Assembly: GCA_903843225.1 (NCBI GenBank)
Contig: CAIMOX010000029.1
Span: forward strand, 1-52,695
Length of the DNA stretch: 52,695 bases
Source of the DNA: an uncultured Actinomycetes bacterium
GTDB taxonomy: Bacteria; Actinomycetota; Actinomycetes; Nanopelagicales; Nanopelagicaceae
Direction: 5' to 3'
Shown here: positions 17,793-26,900 of the stretch, piece by piece
Layout of the letters: the number at the start of each line of letters is the position of its first letter
How positions within the stretch are numbered: the first letter of the stretch is position 1
The notes under the pieces: model-generated
The model's database searches: none
Told to the model about the DNA's origin: nothing
The model's input: the letters and a program-made list of their open reading frames with translations, nothing else
Program-made: the position numbers and the translations under genes

Positions 17793-19374
17793 CTCACAAT
17801 CGCAGCGAATCACTCGTGGTGCTGCAAACGAACTTGGTTGGGTCACTCTTGAAGTAGCTGAAGGTGAAGTACTGATTGGCCAAGCACCGTCCGCTGAAGC
17901 ACAACCGCTCCTTTCGATTATCCATATCTCAGATCTGCATATTTGTGATGCGCAATCCCCAGCACGTGTAGAACTTATGGATCGTTTCGCTGATCCGCAC
18001 CATCCAATGTCCGCGATGGTTCCTTTTGTAGGCGCATATCGAGCCCAAGAGATACTTACTTCACAGACTTTAGAGTCGATGGTGCGCACTGTTAACTCGA
18101 TAAAACATGGCCTTCACTCTGATCGCCCAATCGATTTTGTGGTTGCTACTGGTGACGTAACAGATAACGCTCAAGCGAACGAGCTTGATTGGTATTTCAC
18201 ACTCATGGAGGGTGGTCGGGTCCATCCAGATAGTGGCTCACTCGATTCGTGGGAGGGCGTTGCACAGAAGGATCCAGAGCACTACGACCGCTCTTATTGG
18301 AACCCCGAAGGAACCCCCGAGGGTTGCGAAGATGACTTTCCACGCTCGCTCTATGGCTTCCCTGTGGTCCCAGGATTAACCGATGCAATTCGCAAACCCT
18401 TTGATGCAACTGGATTAGTACATAAATGGTTTGCTACTCATGGCAATCACGATGCACTCTTGCAAGGCACTGTTCCGCCAAACGCCGAACTCGTAGGAAT
18501 CGCCACAAACGATAAACGACTCACAGCACTGGGTCCTGATGTAGATCTCGGGCAAGCATTTGGTGGTTGGTCGATGGTTGGGCCGGCTGGTTATGCAAGC
18601 CCCAAGGGCGGTAGCTTCCGGAATCAAAACGCTGACCCACGTCGTCGCTTTAACGATCCATCTGATTGGGCGAGGCTGCATCTCTCGTGCACCGATAAAG
18701 GACACGATGGTCACGGGCTTACAGAAGAGAATGCAGAAGCTGGCAGCAAGCATTGGTATCGCGATATTGGTGAATTCAGAGTGATCTCACTCGATACCGT
18801 GAATATCAACGGCGGGTGGCAGGGTTCGCTTGATGAAGTTCAGTTCATGTGGTTGAAGGACCTTTTGGCAGATCCAAAGCCTTCCTACTTTATTTTGACA
18901 TCGCATCATCCACTGCACAGCCTCTTTAACGATTATGCACCTGCTGGTGCGCAGCGAAGAGTTGCACGTGAAGAGCTAGAAGAAGAACTTTTACAACATC
19001 CTCGAATCATTCTGTGGCTCGCTGGCCATGACCACGACAACCGGGTGCGCTATATCGGCACTGAAGGAGTCAATGGCTTCTGGCATGTACTGACTTCTTC
19101 ACTGATCGATTGGCCGCAGCAAGGACGAGTAGTTGAGATCTTGCGAGATGGCGAAGAACTAGTTATTGCGACCTCAGTCTTTGACCACGACAGCCCCACA
19201 GAGATCGCCGCAGCGACCGCTGATTTAGAGGAGCCACGAAACCTAGCTGGCCTCTCGCGGATCCTCTCGGCTAACCACTGGCAGCGACGCAAGCAGAACG
19301 AATATTTCAATGAGCTCGCGGAAGGTGAGCCAACCGATCGCAATCGCTACCTGCGCCTGCCACGTAGCCGTTAG
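17785..19374 (+). CDS. Large metallophosphoesterase of the phosphonate island
   Basis: 529 residues with all calcineurin-like metal motifs: SDLHICD (D50, H52), ATGDVTDN (D124, N128), ATHGNHDA (N221, H222), LTSHHPLH and WLAGHDHDN. Long insertions separate motifs 2 and 3, as in the TIGR03767 (PPA1498) family I remember. Members of that family are usually exported by Tat; this one has no twin-arginine signal and starts [12 protein letters not shown], so it should be cytoplasmic. It begins with GTG inside the ATPase gene. A role releasing free phosphonate or phosphate from an imported ester is inference. Confidence 0.8.
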   Translation: MPNSQSQRITRGAANELGWVTLEVAEGEVLIGQAPSAEAQPLLSIIHISDLHICDAQSPARVELMDRFADPHHPMSAMVPFVGAYRAQEILTSQTLESMVRTVNSIKHGLHSDRPIDFVVATGDVTDNAQANELDWYFTLMEGGRVHPDSGSLDSWEGVAQKDPEHYDRSYWNPEGTPEGCEDDFPRSLYGFPVVPGLTDAIRKPFDATGLVHKWFATHGNHDALLQGTVPPNAELVGIATNDKRLTALGPDVDLGQAFGGWSMVGPAGYASPKGGSFRNQNADPRRRFNDPSDWARLHLSCTDKGHDGHGLTEENAEAGSKHWYRDIGEFRVISLDTVNINGGWQGSLDEVQFMWLKDLLADPKPSYFILTSHHPLHSLFNDYAPAGAQRRVAREELEEELLQHPRIILWLAGHDHDNRVRYIGTEGVNGFWHVLTSSLIDWPQQGRVVEILRDGEELVIATSVFDHDSPTEIAAATADLEEPRNLAGLSRILSANHWQRRKQNEYFNELAEGEPTDRNRYLRLPRSR

Positions 19375-19403
19375 GGGTTACCCCACAGGGTTATAGATAT
19401 CAC

Positions 19404-19434
19404 CCTCACCCTCTGTCATTGTTGGGGGGTGAGG
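19404..19434 (+). promoter_or_regulatory. Hairpin covering the ribosome binding site of the regulator gene
   Basis: CCTCACCC (19404-19411) pairs perfectly with GGGTGAGG (19427-19434) across a 15-base loop. The 3' arm contains the GTGAGG Shine-Dalgarno of the gene starting at 19439. If transcribed, the folded form would hide the site and limit translation of the regulator. It is not followed by a T-run, so it is not a classical terminator. Confidence 0.5.
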
Positions 19435-19438
19435 AAAC

Positions 19439-22030
19439 ATGAGCGGGCCGTCAATGGGTGAGGGCAAACTCTTGCCCGGAGTCTCTGCCCTCCGTCTGAC
19501 CCCACCTGAGATTCCGCCGGGTCTCATACTGCGAGAAAGTTTGATCGAACGCCTCGATCGGCCCGCACCTCGCAACTCCTTCCTTATTGCACCTAGTGGA
19601 TTTGGCAAGACGGTTCTCGCAGTCCAATTTGCTGCGCAGGTGAAAGAGCCTCTCTTTTGGTACACCATCAAGACAGGTGACACGGCATACGAATCCCTTG
19701 CCTATGTCGTCCAAGGGTTAAGAAATATTTACACCTCGTTCGCGCCATGGTTTGAAACACTTGATGTGAACGCAATCGATTACAAGGCGGCAGGGACTCG
19801 ACTCGCAAACGAGATTGCAGAAAGAGAAGAACCGCTCACTCTCATCTTAGATGGATCGGATAAGTTTTCACCAGAATTTGCTCCAGTAGTGATGGCATTC
19901 GCACATATATCCCCGCGCAATCTGCGAACCCTCTCACTACGCAATGTTATGCCAGCAGATACTTTTATCCGTGCTGCGAAGCTCGACGCTCTCTCTTTTA
20001 TTACCGCATCCGACCTTCGATTCAATGAGGCGGAGATATCTGCACTCGCGGCTAAGGCTGGGCTCGACTTGAGCGATCCCGGGCTCATGGAAAGATTCCG
20101 TGGAATTCAAGGGTGGCCAGCCGGCGTTCTATTAACTATCGACCGGCTGGATAATCGAAGTAAGAATAAGATGTTTACCCCCATTGAGAGTATTTTGATC
20201 TCGACATCAATCGAGGGGTTACCTCAGCAAGATCGAGAATACCTAGAGTCACTTATTTTTCTTGACGATATAACCTTCAACCTTGCACAAGAGTTCAATC
20301 CCTTCCCGATTTCATCCGCTGGAGATCATCCTCTGATCCGATTGAGCCAGAACGGAGTATTCCTAGAAGAAGGTACAGACGGTCACTTTGCGATGAATTC
20401 GCTCATTCGAGCAGAACTCTTAAGGCAGATCTCAATGGATACAGAGAAGCTTAGAGCTCAGGCGTTGCGCGCCGTTGAAATATTTGAAGCGCTGGGAAAT
20501 CCAATACGTGCGGTGGAAATTCTTGCTCAGTTAGGTGATAGAGATTTGGCTCGAAAGGGCCATACCTACATAGCCAAGATTATTAATCGAGGAGAAAGTC
20601 AACTGCTCGCCACGATCGCTCCTCAAGTAGCGCAAAATATTAATCTCGGAGGTAGCACTGAACTTAATCAGATACTCCTTGATGCATATGTAGCCCAATT
20701 GACTGGTGAGAATCAAAGCGTTCTCACGTTCTGTAAGATTATTGAAAATCATTATCCAAATATTGCTGATACCTCTGGTTACAGAGTTGAAATTTGGGGA
20801 TTGCGCGCAAGGGCTCACTTCAATCTTGGCGCATTTACAGAAGTAATCGCAATCACAGAAGAGATGCTGGATTCTCCTTTATTAAAAGAAGGATATGGAT
20901 CACTTCGAATTCGAATTACAAATATTTTACGTCTTGCTGCCGCTGCATCATTCTTACGTGAGGATTATCTAGCAACCAAGAGGTTTGCAGCGCTGATTGA
21001 ACTCCCTGGGGATGATGTAGTGAATTCTGTGATCATTCCCGCAGTTCAATCAGAAATTGCGCTAGCCGACGGTCGATACAAGCACGCCTTAGAGTTCGCT
21101 CAAGCATCGATCACGGCATCTGATCGCACTGAAATTTTAGGCGTGTACGGACCATTTGACGCTGCGTACGTGATGGCTGATTACTACCGTGAATCCTGCG
21201 ATGAGCCTCGATCGATTGAGATCATCGACGATTATCTGGCGCGAGCAAAGAAGCATGGAGTCTGGGCCTGGTATGCCGCATTTATGGGCAAGAAGGCGGT
21301 TGTAAAAGCACAACTCGGTCAGCTCAACGAGTCTCTTACTCTCTTGAGAGTTGCGAGAGAAGAGTTGAGCGACGATATTTTCGACTCAGAGATTTTGCGT
21401 ATCATCGACGAGAGTGAGTTAATCATTCGAGAGAGGCTAGTTGACCCAGAACGAGTAAATGAACTGCTCTTTCGGATGCCTAAAACTTTTACCACCGAAA
21501 ATTTCAGAGTTATCCAGGCCGTCCAGAAAAACCCTTCTCAGGCCCCAGAGTTGTTAAAGAACTACGAGAATGAAACTCCTCGAAGAGCTCTGATGAAAGA
21601 GTTGCTTTTTGCCCTGGCGCTAAAGGATTATCCGCAGGAGGCGTTGAAGCACCTTTCAGTTGCGGCATCGATCGCGTCTAAGAATGGCGCACGAGCAACC
21701 TTTGTAGCCCAGAGTCCAGAGGTGCAGAATCTCCTGCTTACTCTCGCTGAGCGCGAGCCAACTCTTTACATGGAAAAACTAGCCTCACGAATCCGCACGG
21801 AACAACAGGGCTCAATGCGGAGTCAGATGGGGCTTGCAGAGCCTCTGACAAAACGCGAGGTTGAGATCCTGCGTAGATTAGCGTCGGGATTACCTATTAC
21901 TCGGATCGCCAATACGCTGCATATATCTCATAACACCATTAAGACTCATTTAAAGAGCGTATACCGAAAGCTGAACGTTGAATCTCGAGCACAAGCGCTC
22001 GAGCGGGCAAAGGAGTTATTGCTGGTCTAG
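19439..22030 (+). CDS. Large LuxR-family (MalT/LAL-type) transcription regulator
   Basis: 863 residues. An N-terminal STAND-type ATPase carries Walker A APSGFGKTV (K57) and a Walker B-like LTLILDGSDKF near residue 128. A long helical, probably TPR-like, sensor region covers about 330-780. The C-terminal LuxR helix-turn-helix (about 800-855) is LTKREVEILRRLASG and HNTIKTHLKSVYRKLNVES. Such regulators bind ATP and a small inducer and then activate an adjacent operon, so it is the likely specific activator of the phosphonate genes. It lies 64 bases after the phosphoesterase, with its ribosome binding site inside a hairpin. Its end overlaps the convergent hydrolase by 15 bases. Confidence 0.88.
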   Translation: MSGPSMGEGKLLPGVSALRLTPPEIPPGLILRESLIERLDRPAPRNSFLIAPSGFGKTVLAVQFAAQVKEPLFWYTIKTGDTAYESLAYVVQGLRNIYTSFAPWFETLDVNAIDYKAAGTRLANEIAEREEPLTLILDGSDKFSPEFAPVVMAFAHISPRNLRTLSLRNVMPADTFIRAAKLDALSFITASDLRFNEAEISALAAKAGLDLSDPGLMERFRGIQGWPAGVLLTIDRLDNRSKNKMFTPIESILISTSIEGLPQQDREYLESLIFLDDITFNLAQEFNPFPISSAGDHPLIRLSQNGVFLEEGTDGHFAMNSLIRAELLRQISMDTEKLRAQALRAVEIFEALGNPIRAVEILAQLGDRDLARKGHTYIAKIINRGESQLLATIAPQVAQNINLGGSTELNQILLDAYVAQLTGENQSVLTFCKIIENHYPNIADTSGYRVEIWGLRARAHFNLGAFTEVIAITEEMLDSPLLKEGYGSLRIRITNILRLAAAASFLREDYLATKRFAALIELPGDDVVNSVIIPAVQSEIALADGRYKHALEFAQASITASDRTEILGVYGPFDAAYVMADYYRESCDEPRSIEIIDDYLARAKKHGVWAWYAAFMGKKAVVKAQLGQLNESLTLLRVAREELSDDIFDSEILRIIDESELIIRERLVDPERVNELLFRMPKTFTTENFRVIQAVQKNPSQAPELLKNYENETPRRALMKELLFALALKDYPQEALKHLSVAASIASKNGARATFVAQSPEVQNLLLTLAEREPTLYMEKLASRIRTEQQGSMRSQMGLAEPLTKREVEILRRLASGLPITRIANTLHISHNTIKTHLKSVYRKLNVESRAQALERAKELLLV

Positions 22031-22771
22031 ATCTCTCTCACGTAGGCCGCTATAAAAATCTTTGAGGATTGCTAGCGCGAACTCTGGCTTATCTTTCATT
22101 ACTGAGTGGGTAGCACCTGGCACGATCGCGAGATCAGCATCAGCGAGCGCCTCATAGAGATCGATGGTGTGGTGATTGCTAAATGGTTCTTCTTCACCAG
22201 CCATGACAAGAACTGGACAATTAATCTTTGCGAGATCTTCGGTTGTCATAGTTGGTTCGCTCTTCCAGATTTCCCTCGCTCGCTTAATAATGCTCTGTTG
22301 ATTCTCTGGAGCATCAGGAGAGAGCTCTGCATATTCAGCGGCGTCCTCTTCTGAAATCATAATCTCGCCATCAAATTCATTTGGAGCAAAACCTGCATCC
22401 CAATTGAAGTTTGCACCGATCGAGACAATCGATTTCACCAGGTCAGGGCGCTTGATCGCAACCATGAGCGAGATGATTGCACCATCGCTATGGCCAATCA
22501 TATGCGTGGGTCCCTTGATGACATCTTCGATATAAGCAATCGCTTCATTTGCTTGGAATTCAAAGTGGTAGTAGCCAGGGCGAATCCCCGTGCGGCCGTG
22601 AGCTGTGCGGTCGTATGAGTAGACGTGATAGTTATCTGCTACTGCCGGAAGGATGAGGTAATCCCATCGATGAGAAGCGCTGAGCCCGCCATGTAATGAG
22701 AGCAATGCTTCGCCATTGTTAGCGAATTCGTTCGACCAGGTCTGATGGCCACGCAGATCGATATAGGCCAT
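22016..22771 (-). CDS. Alpha/beta hydrolase
   Basis: 251 residues with the alpha/beta hydrolase fold. The oxyanion region is LLSLHGGLSASHRWDYL, the nucleophile elbow GHSDG, and the catalytic histidine sits in PGATHSVM. The acid position is MAGEEEPF, with Glu where Asp is usual. No signal peptide. It lies 11 bases downstream of ndh on the same strand and is probably its operon partner. Substrate unknown; small esters or lactones are typical for the family. Confidence 0.82.
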   Translation of the reverse strand: MAYIDLRGHQTWSNEFANNGEALLSLHGGLSASHRWDYLILPAVADNYHVYSYDRTAHGRTGIRPGYYHFEFQANEAIAYIEDVIKGPTHMIGHSDGAIISLMVAIKRPDLVKSIVSIGANFNWDAGFAPNEFDGEIMISEEDAAEYAELSPDAPENQQSIIKRAREIWKSEPTMTTEDLAKINCPVLVMAGEEEPFSNHHTIDLYEALADADLAIVPGATHSVMKDKPEFALAILKDFYSGLRERDLDQQ

Positions 22772-22782
22772 TGTGTCTCTAG

Positions 22783-24033
22783 TTAGAGAGTTTCAGATAT
22801 GAAGCGGTTATTTCGATCAAAGGTGAGGTAGTTCCAGATCCACTCAACAAATGTTGCAGTGCGCTTCTGGCCGCCCATCAGATAATAAATGTGGAGGAAG
22901 AGCCAGGCGAACCACGCTGGTGCGCCCCAGAGGCGAATTCCCTTGACTTGAACAACGGCCTTGTTGCGACCGATCGTTGCCATAGAGCCCTTATCAACAT
23001 ATTTAAATACTTGAACGGTCTTACCTTTGATCAGACGCTTGATCTGCTTTGCAACGAAGGTTCCTTGCTGCATTGCAACAGGTGCCACCATAGGAAGTGG
23101 ACGGCCATTCTCACCAATGACACCAGCGTTATCGCCAACGCCCCAGATATATGGATAGTCGGTTACTTGACAGGTTGGATCACAGATAAGGCGATTGCCT
23201 TTAACAGGTAATGAGAGGTCATGGATGGCAGGTGAACCCTTTACTCCCGCAGCCCAGACAACAACTTCAGATTCAATAACGGTGCCATTGGCAAGGGTCG
23301 TTTTTCCGGATGTGATCTCTTTTACTGCGGTATTGACCATGACCTTGACGCCCATATTTTCAAGCTGACGCATCGTCTTCTCAGAGAGTCCGGGGCTAAA
23401 CATTGGGAGCAGACGTGGACCAGCCTCAAGGAGATAGACATCGATATGTTTTGAGGCGCGATAATCATCTTTGTGAAGAGGGCCTTGGACGAGCTCAGCG
23501 AGTGATCCAGCCATCTCAACACCGGTTGGTCCACCACCTACGACAACAATCGCAAGACGTGAATCATCTTCAAAGCGAGTGAGGTCTTCGAAGCGGCGCA
23601 TGATCTGTGACCGAATGACGAGCGCTTCGTGGATGGTCTTCATGCCAAGTGCGAACTCTTCAACACCGGGGATTCCAAAGTCAGTTGTCGCCGAACCCAT
23701 TGCGACGATCAAGTGATCAAAGGGGATCACTTCAGATGAATCGAGTTTGACCGTCTTATTCTTATGGTCAACTGAGATCGGGGTACCCATACGGAATTTC
23801 GCGCCAGATTTACGGAGTGCGGCGCGGATTGGGTATGCGATGTGATCTGCGGGGAGCGAGGCGGTTGATACCTGATAGAGAAGTGGGAGAAAGGTCTGAT
23901 AATTATTACGATCCACAACGGTGATATCTGCAGCACTTCCAAGCTCACGAGCTGCATTCAAGCCACCGAACCCGGCGCCGAGAATGACTACCTTCGGCTT
24001 GCTCTTACCAGTTGTTTCAGTCATGACAGACAT
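22783..24033 (-). CDS. ndh: Type II NADH dehydrogenase
   Basis: 416 residues. Two Rossmann sites: FAD at VVILGAGFGGLNAARELG and NADH at VVVGGGPTGVEMAGSLAEL, with the second flavin contact WGVGDNAGV. The C-terminal part (VEWIWNYLTFDRNNR) is the amphipathic membrane anchor region. It transfers electrons from NADH to quinone without pumping protons. The ATG at 24033 is chosen because AGGGG lies 8 bases upstream; an internal ATG twelve bases downstream (24021) is also possible. Upstream to 24235 lie about 200 bases in which I see no gene. Confidence 0.92.
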   Translation of the reverse strand: MSVMTETTGKSKPKVVILGAGFGGLNAARELGSAADITVVDRNNYQTFLPLLYQVSTASLPADHIAYPIRAALRKSGAKFRMGTPISVDHKNKTVKLDSSEVIPFDHLIVAMGSATTDFGIPGVEEFALGMKTIHEALVIRSQIMRRFEDLTRFEDDSRLAIVVVGGGPTGVEMAGSLAELVQGPLHKDDYRASKHIDVYLLEAGPRLLPMFSPGLSEKTMRQLENMGVKVMVNTAVKEITSGKTTLANGTVIESEVVVWAAGVKGSPAIHDLSLPVKGNRLICDPTCQVTDYPYIWGVGDNAGVIGENGRPLPMVAPVAMQQGTFVAKQIKRLIKGKTVQVFKYVDKGSMATIGRNKAVVQVKGIRLWGAPAWFAWLFLHIYYLMGGQKRTATFVEWIWNYLTFDRNNRFISETL

Positions 24034-24223
24034 CAAGAAATCCCCTGAACGTTAAAACTTCGTCATCCTCTGTGGTCGTCATTGATCACTGAATGAAGTC
24101 TACTGAATTAGCCGCCGTGGCTCATCCAGCTCGGGGTAAAAGTAGCCGGGGTCACATTAAATCTGGGTGAACTGGTGGAGTTGGCAAGCTGCGCCAATCC
24201 GCATAAATGTCACTCCTCACGCT

Positions 24224-24229
24224 TAGGAT
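24224..24229 (+). promoter_or_regulatory. Predicted -10 box of the DUF3263 gene
   Basis: TAGGAT, 6 bases, then ATG at 24236: leaderless geometry. The preceding 24034-24223 holds no gene I can recognise. Confidence 0.6.
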
Positions 24230-24235
24230 CAGGCC

Positions 24236-24523
24236 ATGGAAAATGTCGCGATGGGTGCGCTCGATCAGGGTCATGACCACTCATCTCTCACCGAGCTCGA
24301 AATTCGTATCCTTGAATTTGAGCGTCAATGGTGGCGTTATGCCGGTGCCAAGGAATCTGCAATTAAAGAGCTCTTCGATCTCACACCTCCTTCTTATTAC
24401 CAACTTCTCAATAACCTGATCGATCGAGACGATGCCCTGCTCGAGCAACCAATGCTCGTCAAGCGCCTGCGTCGGTTACGTGAAGCCCGTACTACCCAAC
24501 GCACCGCCGGTTTCACGCTCTAG
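24236..24523 (+). CDS. DUF3263 protein
   Basis: 95 residues, a small actinobacterial protein family of unknown function. The core ILEFERQWWRYAGAKESAIKELFDLTPPSYYQLLNNLID is the family signature and reads as a helix-turn-helix-like fold; the C-terminus is basic (LVKRLRRLREARTTQR), so nucleic acid binding is plausible. A leaderless -10 box precedes the ATG. Monocistronic, or read through into the following gene 60 bases downstream. Confidence 0.82.
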   Translation: MENVAMGALDQGHDHSSLTELEIRILEFERQWWRYAGAKESAIKELFDLTPPSYYQLLNNLIDRDDALLEQPMLVKRLRRLREARTTQRTAGFTL

Positions 24524-24583
24524 CCTCGTATTCATGCACTTCTCGCCCACAGAGGGCGTGGGATTGCTTATACTTCCTTACAA

Positions 24584-25903
24584 ATGAGCACTGGAAGTAG
24601 TAGCCAACTCCTCTTCGACATCGGCCTCGTCTTGGCCTTTATTCTCTTGGCTGGAATCTTCGTCGCAGCTGAGATTGCACTCATTTCACTTCGCGAATCC
24701 CAGGTTCGCCAGATTGAATCAACCGGTAAGCGCGGTGCCAGAGTCGCAGCGCTCACCAAGAATCCCAACCGTTTTCTCGCAGCAGCCCAAGTCGGCATCA
24801 CCTTCTGCGGCTTTCTCTCAGCAGCCCTTGGCGCCGATCGCATTGGTACAGATTTTGTCATTCCTCGATTAGAAGATTGGGGAGTGAGCCATGGTGTCGC
24901 GACTCTGCTCTCACTTGTCGGCCTCACCACGATTATTGCTTACGTATCACTTGTCTTTGGTGAGCTAGTACCCAAGCGATTAGCGCTCTATCGCACCGAG
25001 AAGATTGCGCTCGCTGCGGCACCAATCATTGATCGAATAGCCAAGATCTTCGCACCAACGATCTGGCTGCTCTCAAAGTCTACGGATGCAGTTGTAAAAC
25101 TCTTTGGTTTACTACCAGAAGAAGTTCGTGGCCAGATGTCAGAATCTGAATTAGTTGACCTAGTAACAGGGCACAGTGCACTCACTGTTGAAGAGCGAGA
25201 TATCCTTGAAGAAGTCTTTAACGCCGGTGATCTATCTCTCCACGAGATTATGGTCCCTCGTATCGAGGTAGATTTCCTCGATGTCACTCTGACGATCGCA
25301 CAAGCAAAGCAATCTGCGATCGAGACCGCTCACTCGCGTTACCCAGTGACTCGTGGTTCTAGTGATGAAGTGATTGGTTTCCTACATACTCGTGATCTGC
25401 TCCGACTGACAGAGAGTGACTCCTCTAAGAACATCTTGGAGTACATGCGACCTATCGTCTATCTGCCAGGAACCAAAGGTGTCTTACCAGCGCTTACTGA
25501 AATGCGCAGTAAGAGGTCACATATCGCTGTCGTCCTTGATGAATATGGCGGCACAGATGGGATCGTCACATTAGAAGATCTCGTCGAATGTTTTGTTGGC
25601 GATATTCACGATGAATACGATGCGGTTGTCGGTGAGGTAACGGCTCAGTCAAAGGTTGGTGATTTTGAGGTAGATGCCTTGATCTCACTCGAAGATCTTT
25701 ATGAGCAGACCCAGATTGCTCTCCCCGAAGGGCCGTATGAGACTGCTGGGGGATTTGTTATGCACTCACTTGGCCGGATCCCGGAGCCACACGATATCGT
25801 TAAAATCGAGGGAATCACGATTGATGTCCTCACGGTCGAGGGAAAGAGAGCGGGTCAGTTATTGATCTCTCGCACGCAATGGCAAGATACGAACCATGGC
25901 TAA
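24584..25903 (+). CDS. CNNM/CorC-type membrane protein with CBS domains
   Basis: 439 residues. Residues about 10-190 form the DUF21 domain with four hydrophobic segments ([20 protein letters not shown] at the start, [20 protein letters not shown] in the middle). Two CBS domains follow (about 215-335, with [10 protein letters not shown] and [20 protein letters not shown]) and a C-terminal CorC_HlyC domain. The family handles Mg2+ or Na+/Mg2+ exchange and is often mislabelled hemolysin. TATACT at 24569-24574 ends 9 bases before the ATG, a near-leaderless promoter. Its end overlaps trpS by 8 bases. Confidence 0.88.
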   Translation: MSTGSSSQLLFDIGLVLAFILLAGIFVAAEIALISLRESQVRQIESTGKRGARVAALTKNPNRFLAAAQVGITFCGFLSAALGADRIGTDFVIPRLEDWGVSHGVATLLSLVGLTTIIAYVSLVFGELVPKRLALYRTEKIALAAAPIIDRIAKIFAPTIWLLSKSTDAVVKLFGLLPEEVRGQMSESELVDLVTGHSALTVEERDILEEVFNAGDLSLHEIMVPRIEVDFLDVTLTIAQAKQSAIETAHSRYPVTRGSSDEVIGFLHTRDLLRLTESDSSKNILEYMRPIVYLPGTKGVLPALTEMRSKRSHIAVVLDEYGGTDGIVTLEDLVECFVGDIHDEYDAVVGEVTAQSKVGDFEVDALISLEDLYEQTQIALPEGPYETAGGFVMHSLGRIPEPHDIVKIEGITIDVLTVEGKRAGQLLISRTQWQDTNHG

Positions 25904-26900
25904 AGCGCGCGCCCTATCTGGGATCCAACCGACGAGCGGTTCCTTCCACCTTGGTAACTATCTCGGTGCTGTGCGCCAATGGGTTGAGCTCCAAGAGAGC
26001 CATGACACCTATTACTGCGTGGTTGATCTTCATGCACTAACCGCCGGAATCGACCCCGCAAAATTACACGATGCCACACTCGCATCAGCTGCTCAACTGA
26101 TCGCTCTTGGAATTGACCCTCAAAAGTCAACGCTATTTATTCAATCGCATGTGCCAGCCCATAACCAACTTGGCTGGATTATGGAGTGCATCACCGGTTT
26201 TGGCGAGGCAAGCCGCATGACTCAGTTTAAAGATAAATCTGCGAAGAACGGCAGTGATCGAACGGTAGTCGGTCTCTTCACATATCCAATGTTGCAGGCA
26301 GCAGATATCTTGCTCTATCAGCCACAGTATGTTCCGGTTGGCGAGGATCAGCGCCAACATATTGAACTCACCAGAGATCTTGCTGGGCGATTTAACAGTA
26401 CCTACAAAGAGATCTTCACAATTCCTGAGGGTTATATCCTCAAGGCGGGCGCAAAGATTTATGACCTTCAAGATCCCACTGCAAAGATGTCTAAATCTGC
26501 GAGTTCTACTTCAGGACTCATTGAGCTCCTGGATACCGCCGCTGCAAACACCAAGAAAATTAAGAGTGCAACAACTGATGCTGGCCGTGAAGTTACCTTC
26601 GACGGAGTAAATAAACCGGGTATCTCAAATCTGATGACGATTCACTCAGCCTTCTCGGGTGCCTCAATTGCCGACTTAGAGAATGAATTTGCCGATAAGG
26701 GTTATGGCGACTTCAAGAGCTCTGTTGCTGACGTTGTCACTTCTCATCTTGATCCAATACGCGAGCGAACCAATGAACTCCTGCAGGATAAGGGTGAGCT
26801 CACGCGCTTACTCAAAGTAGGCTCTGAAAAGGCTGCCCTTGTTGCTGATGAGACTGTTCGGCAGGCTTACAACGCGATGGGACTGATCCCTCGTGGCTAG
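25896..26900 (+). CDS. trpS: Tryptophanyl-tRNA synthetase
   Basis: 334 residues, normal for the bacterial enzyme. The HIGH region is [19 protein letters not shown], the KMSKS loop is [10 protein letters not shown], and [22 protein letters not shown] is the tryptophan-site signature. It charges tRNA-Trp in the cytoplasm. It starts inside the CNNM gene and its last codons overlap the next gene by 8 bases, so the three form one operon. Confidence 0.94.
   Translation: MAKARALSGIQPTSGSFHLGNYLGAVRQWVELQESHDTYYCVVDLHALTAGIDPAKLHDATLASAAQLIALGIDPQKSTLFIQSHVPAHNQLGWIMECITGFGEASRMTQFKDKSAKNGSDRTVVGLFTYPMLQAADILLYQPQYVPVGEDQRQHIELTRDLAGRFNSTYKEIFTIPEGYILKAGAKIYDLQDPTAKMSKSASSTSGLIELLDTAAANTKKIKSATTDAGREVTFDGVNKPGISNLMTIHSAFSGASIADLENEFADKGYGDFKSSVADVVTSHLDPIRERTNELLQDKGELTRLLKVGSEKAALVADETVRQAYNAMGLIPRG

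Noticed and set aside
24553-24567. CGCCC-ACAGA-GGGCG hairpin as a terminator of the DUF3263 gene
   Set aside because: The stem has only five base pairs and the following bases are not a clean T-run; it overlaps the promoter region of the next gene.
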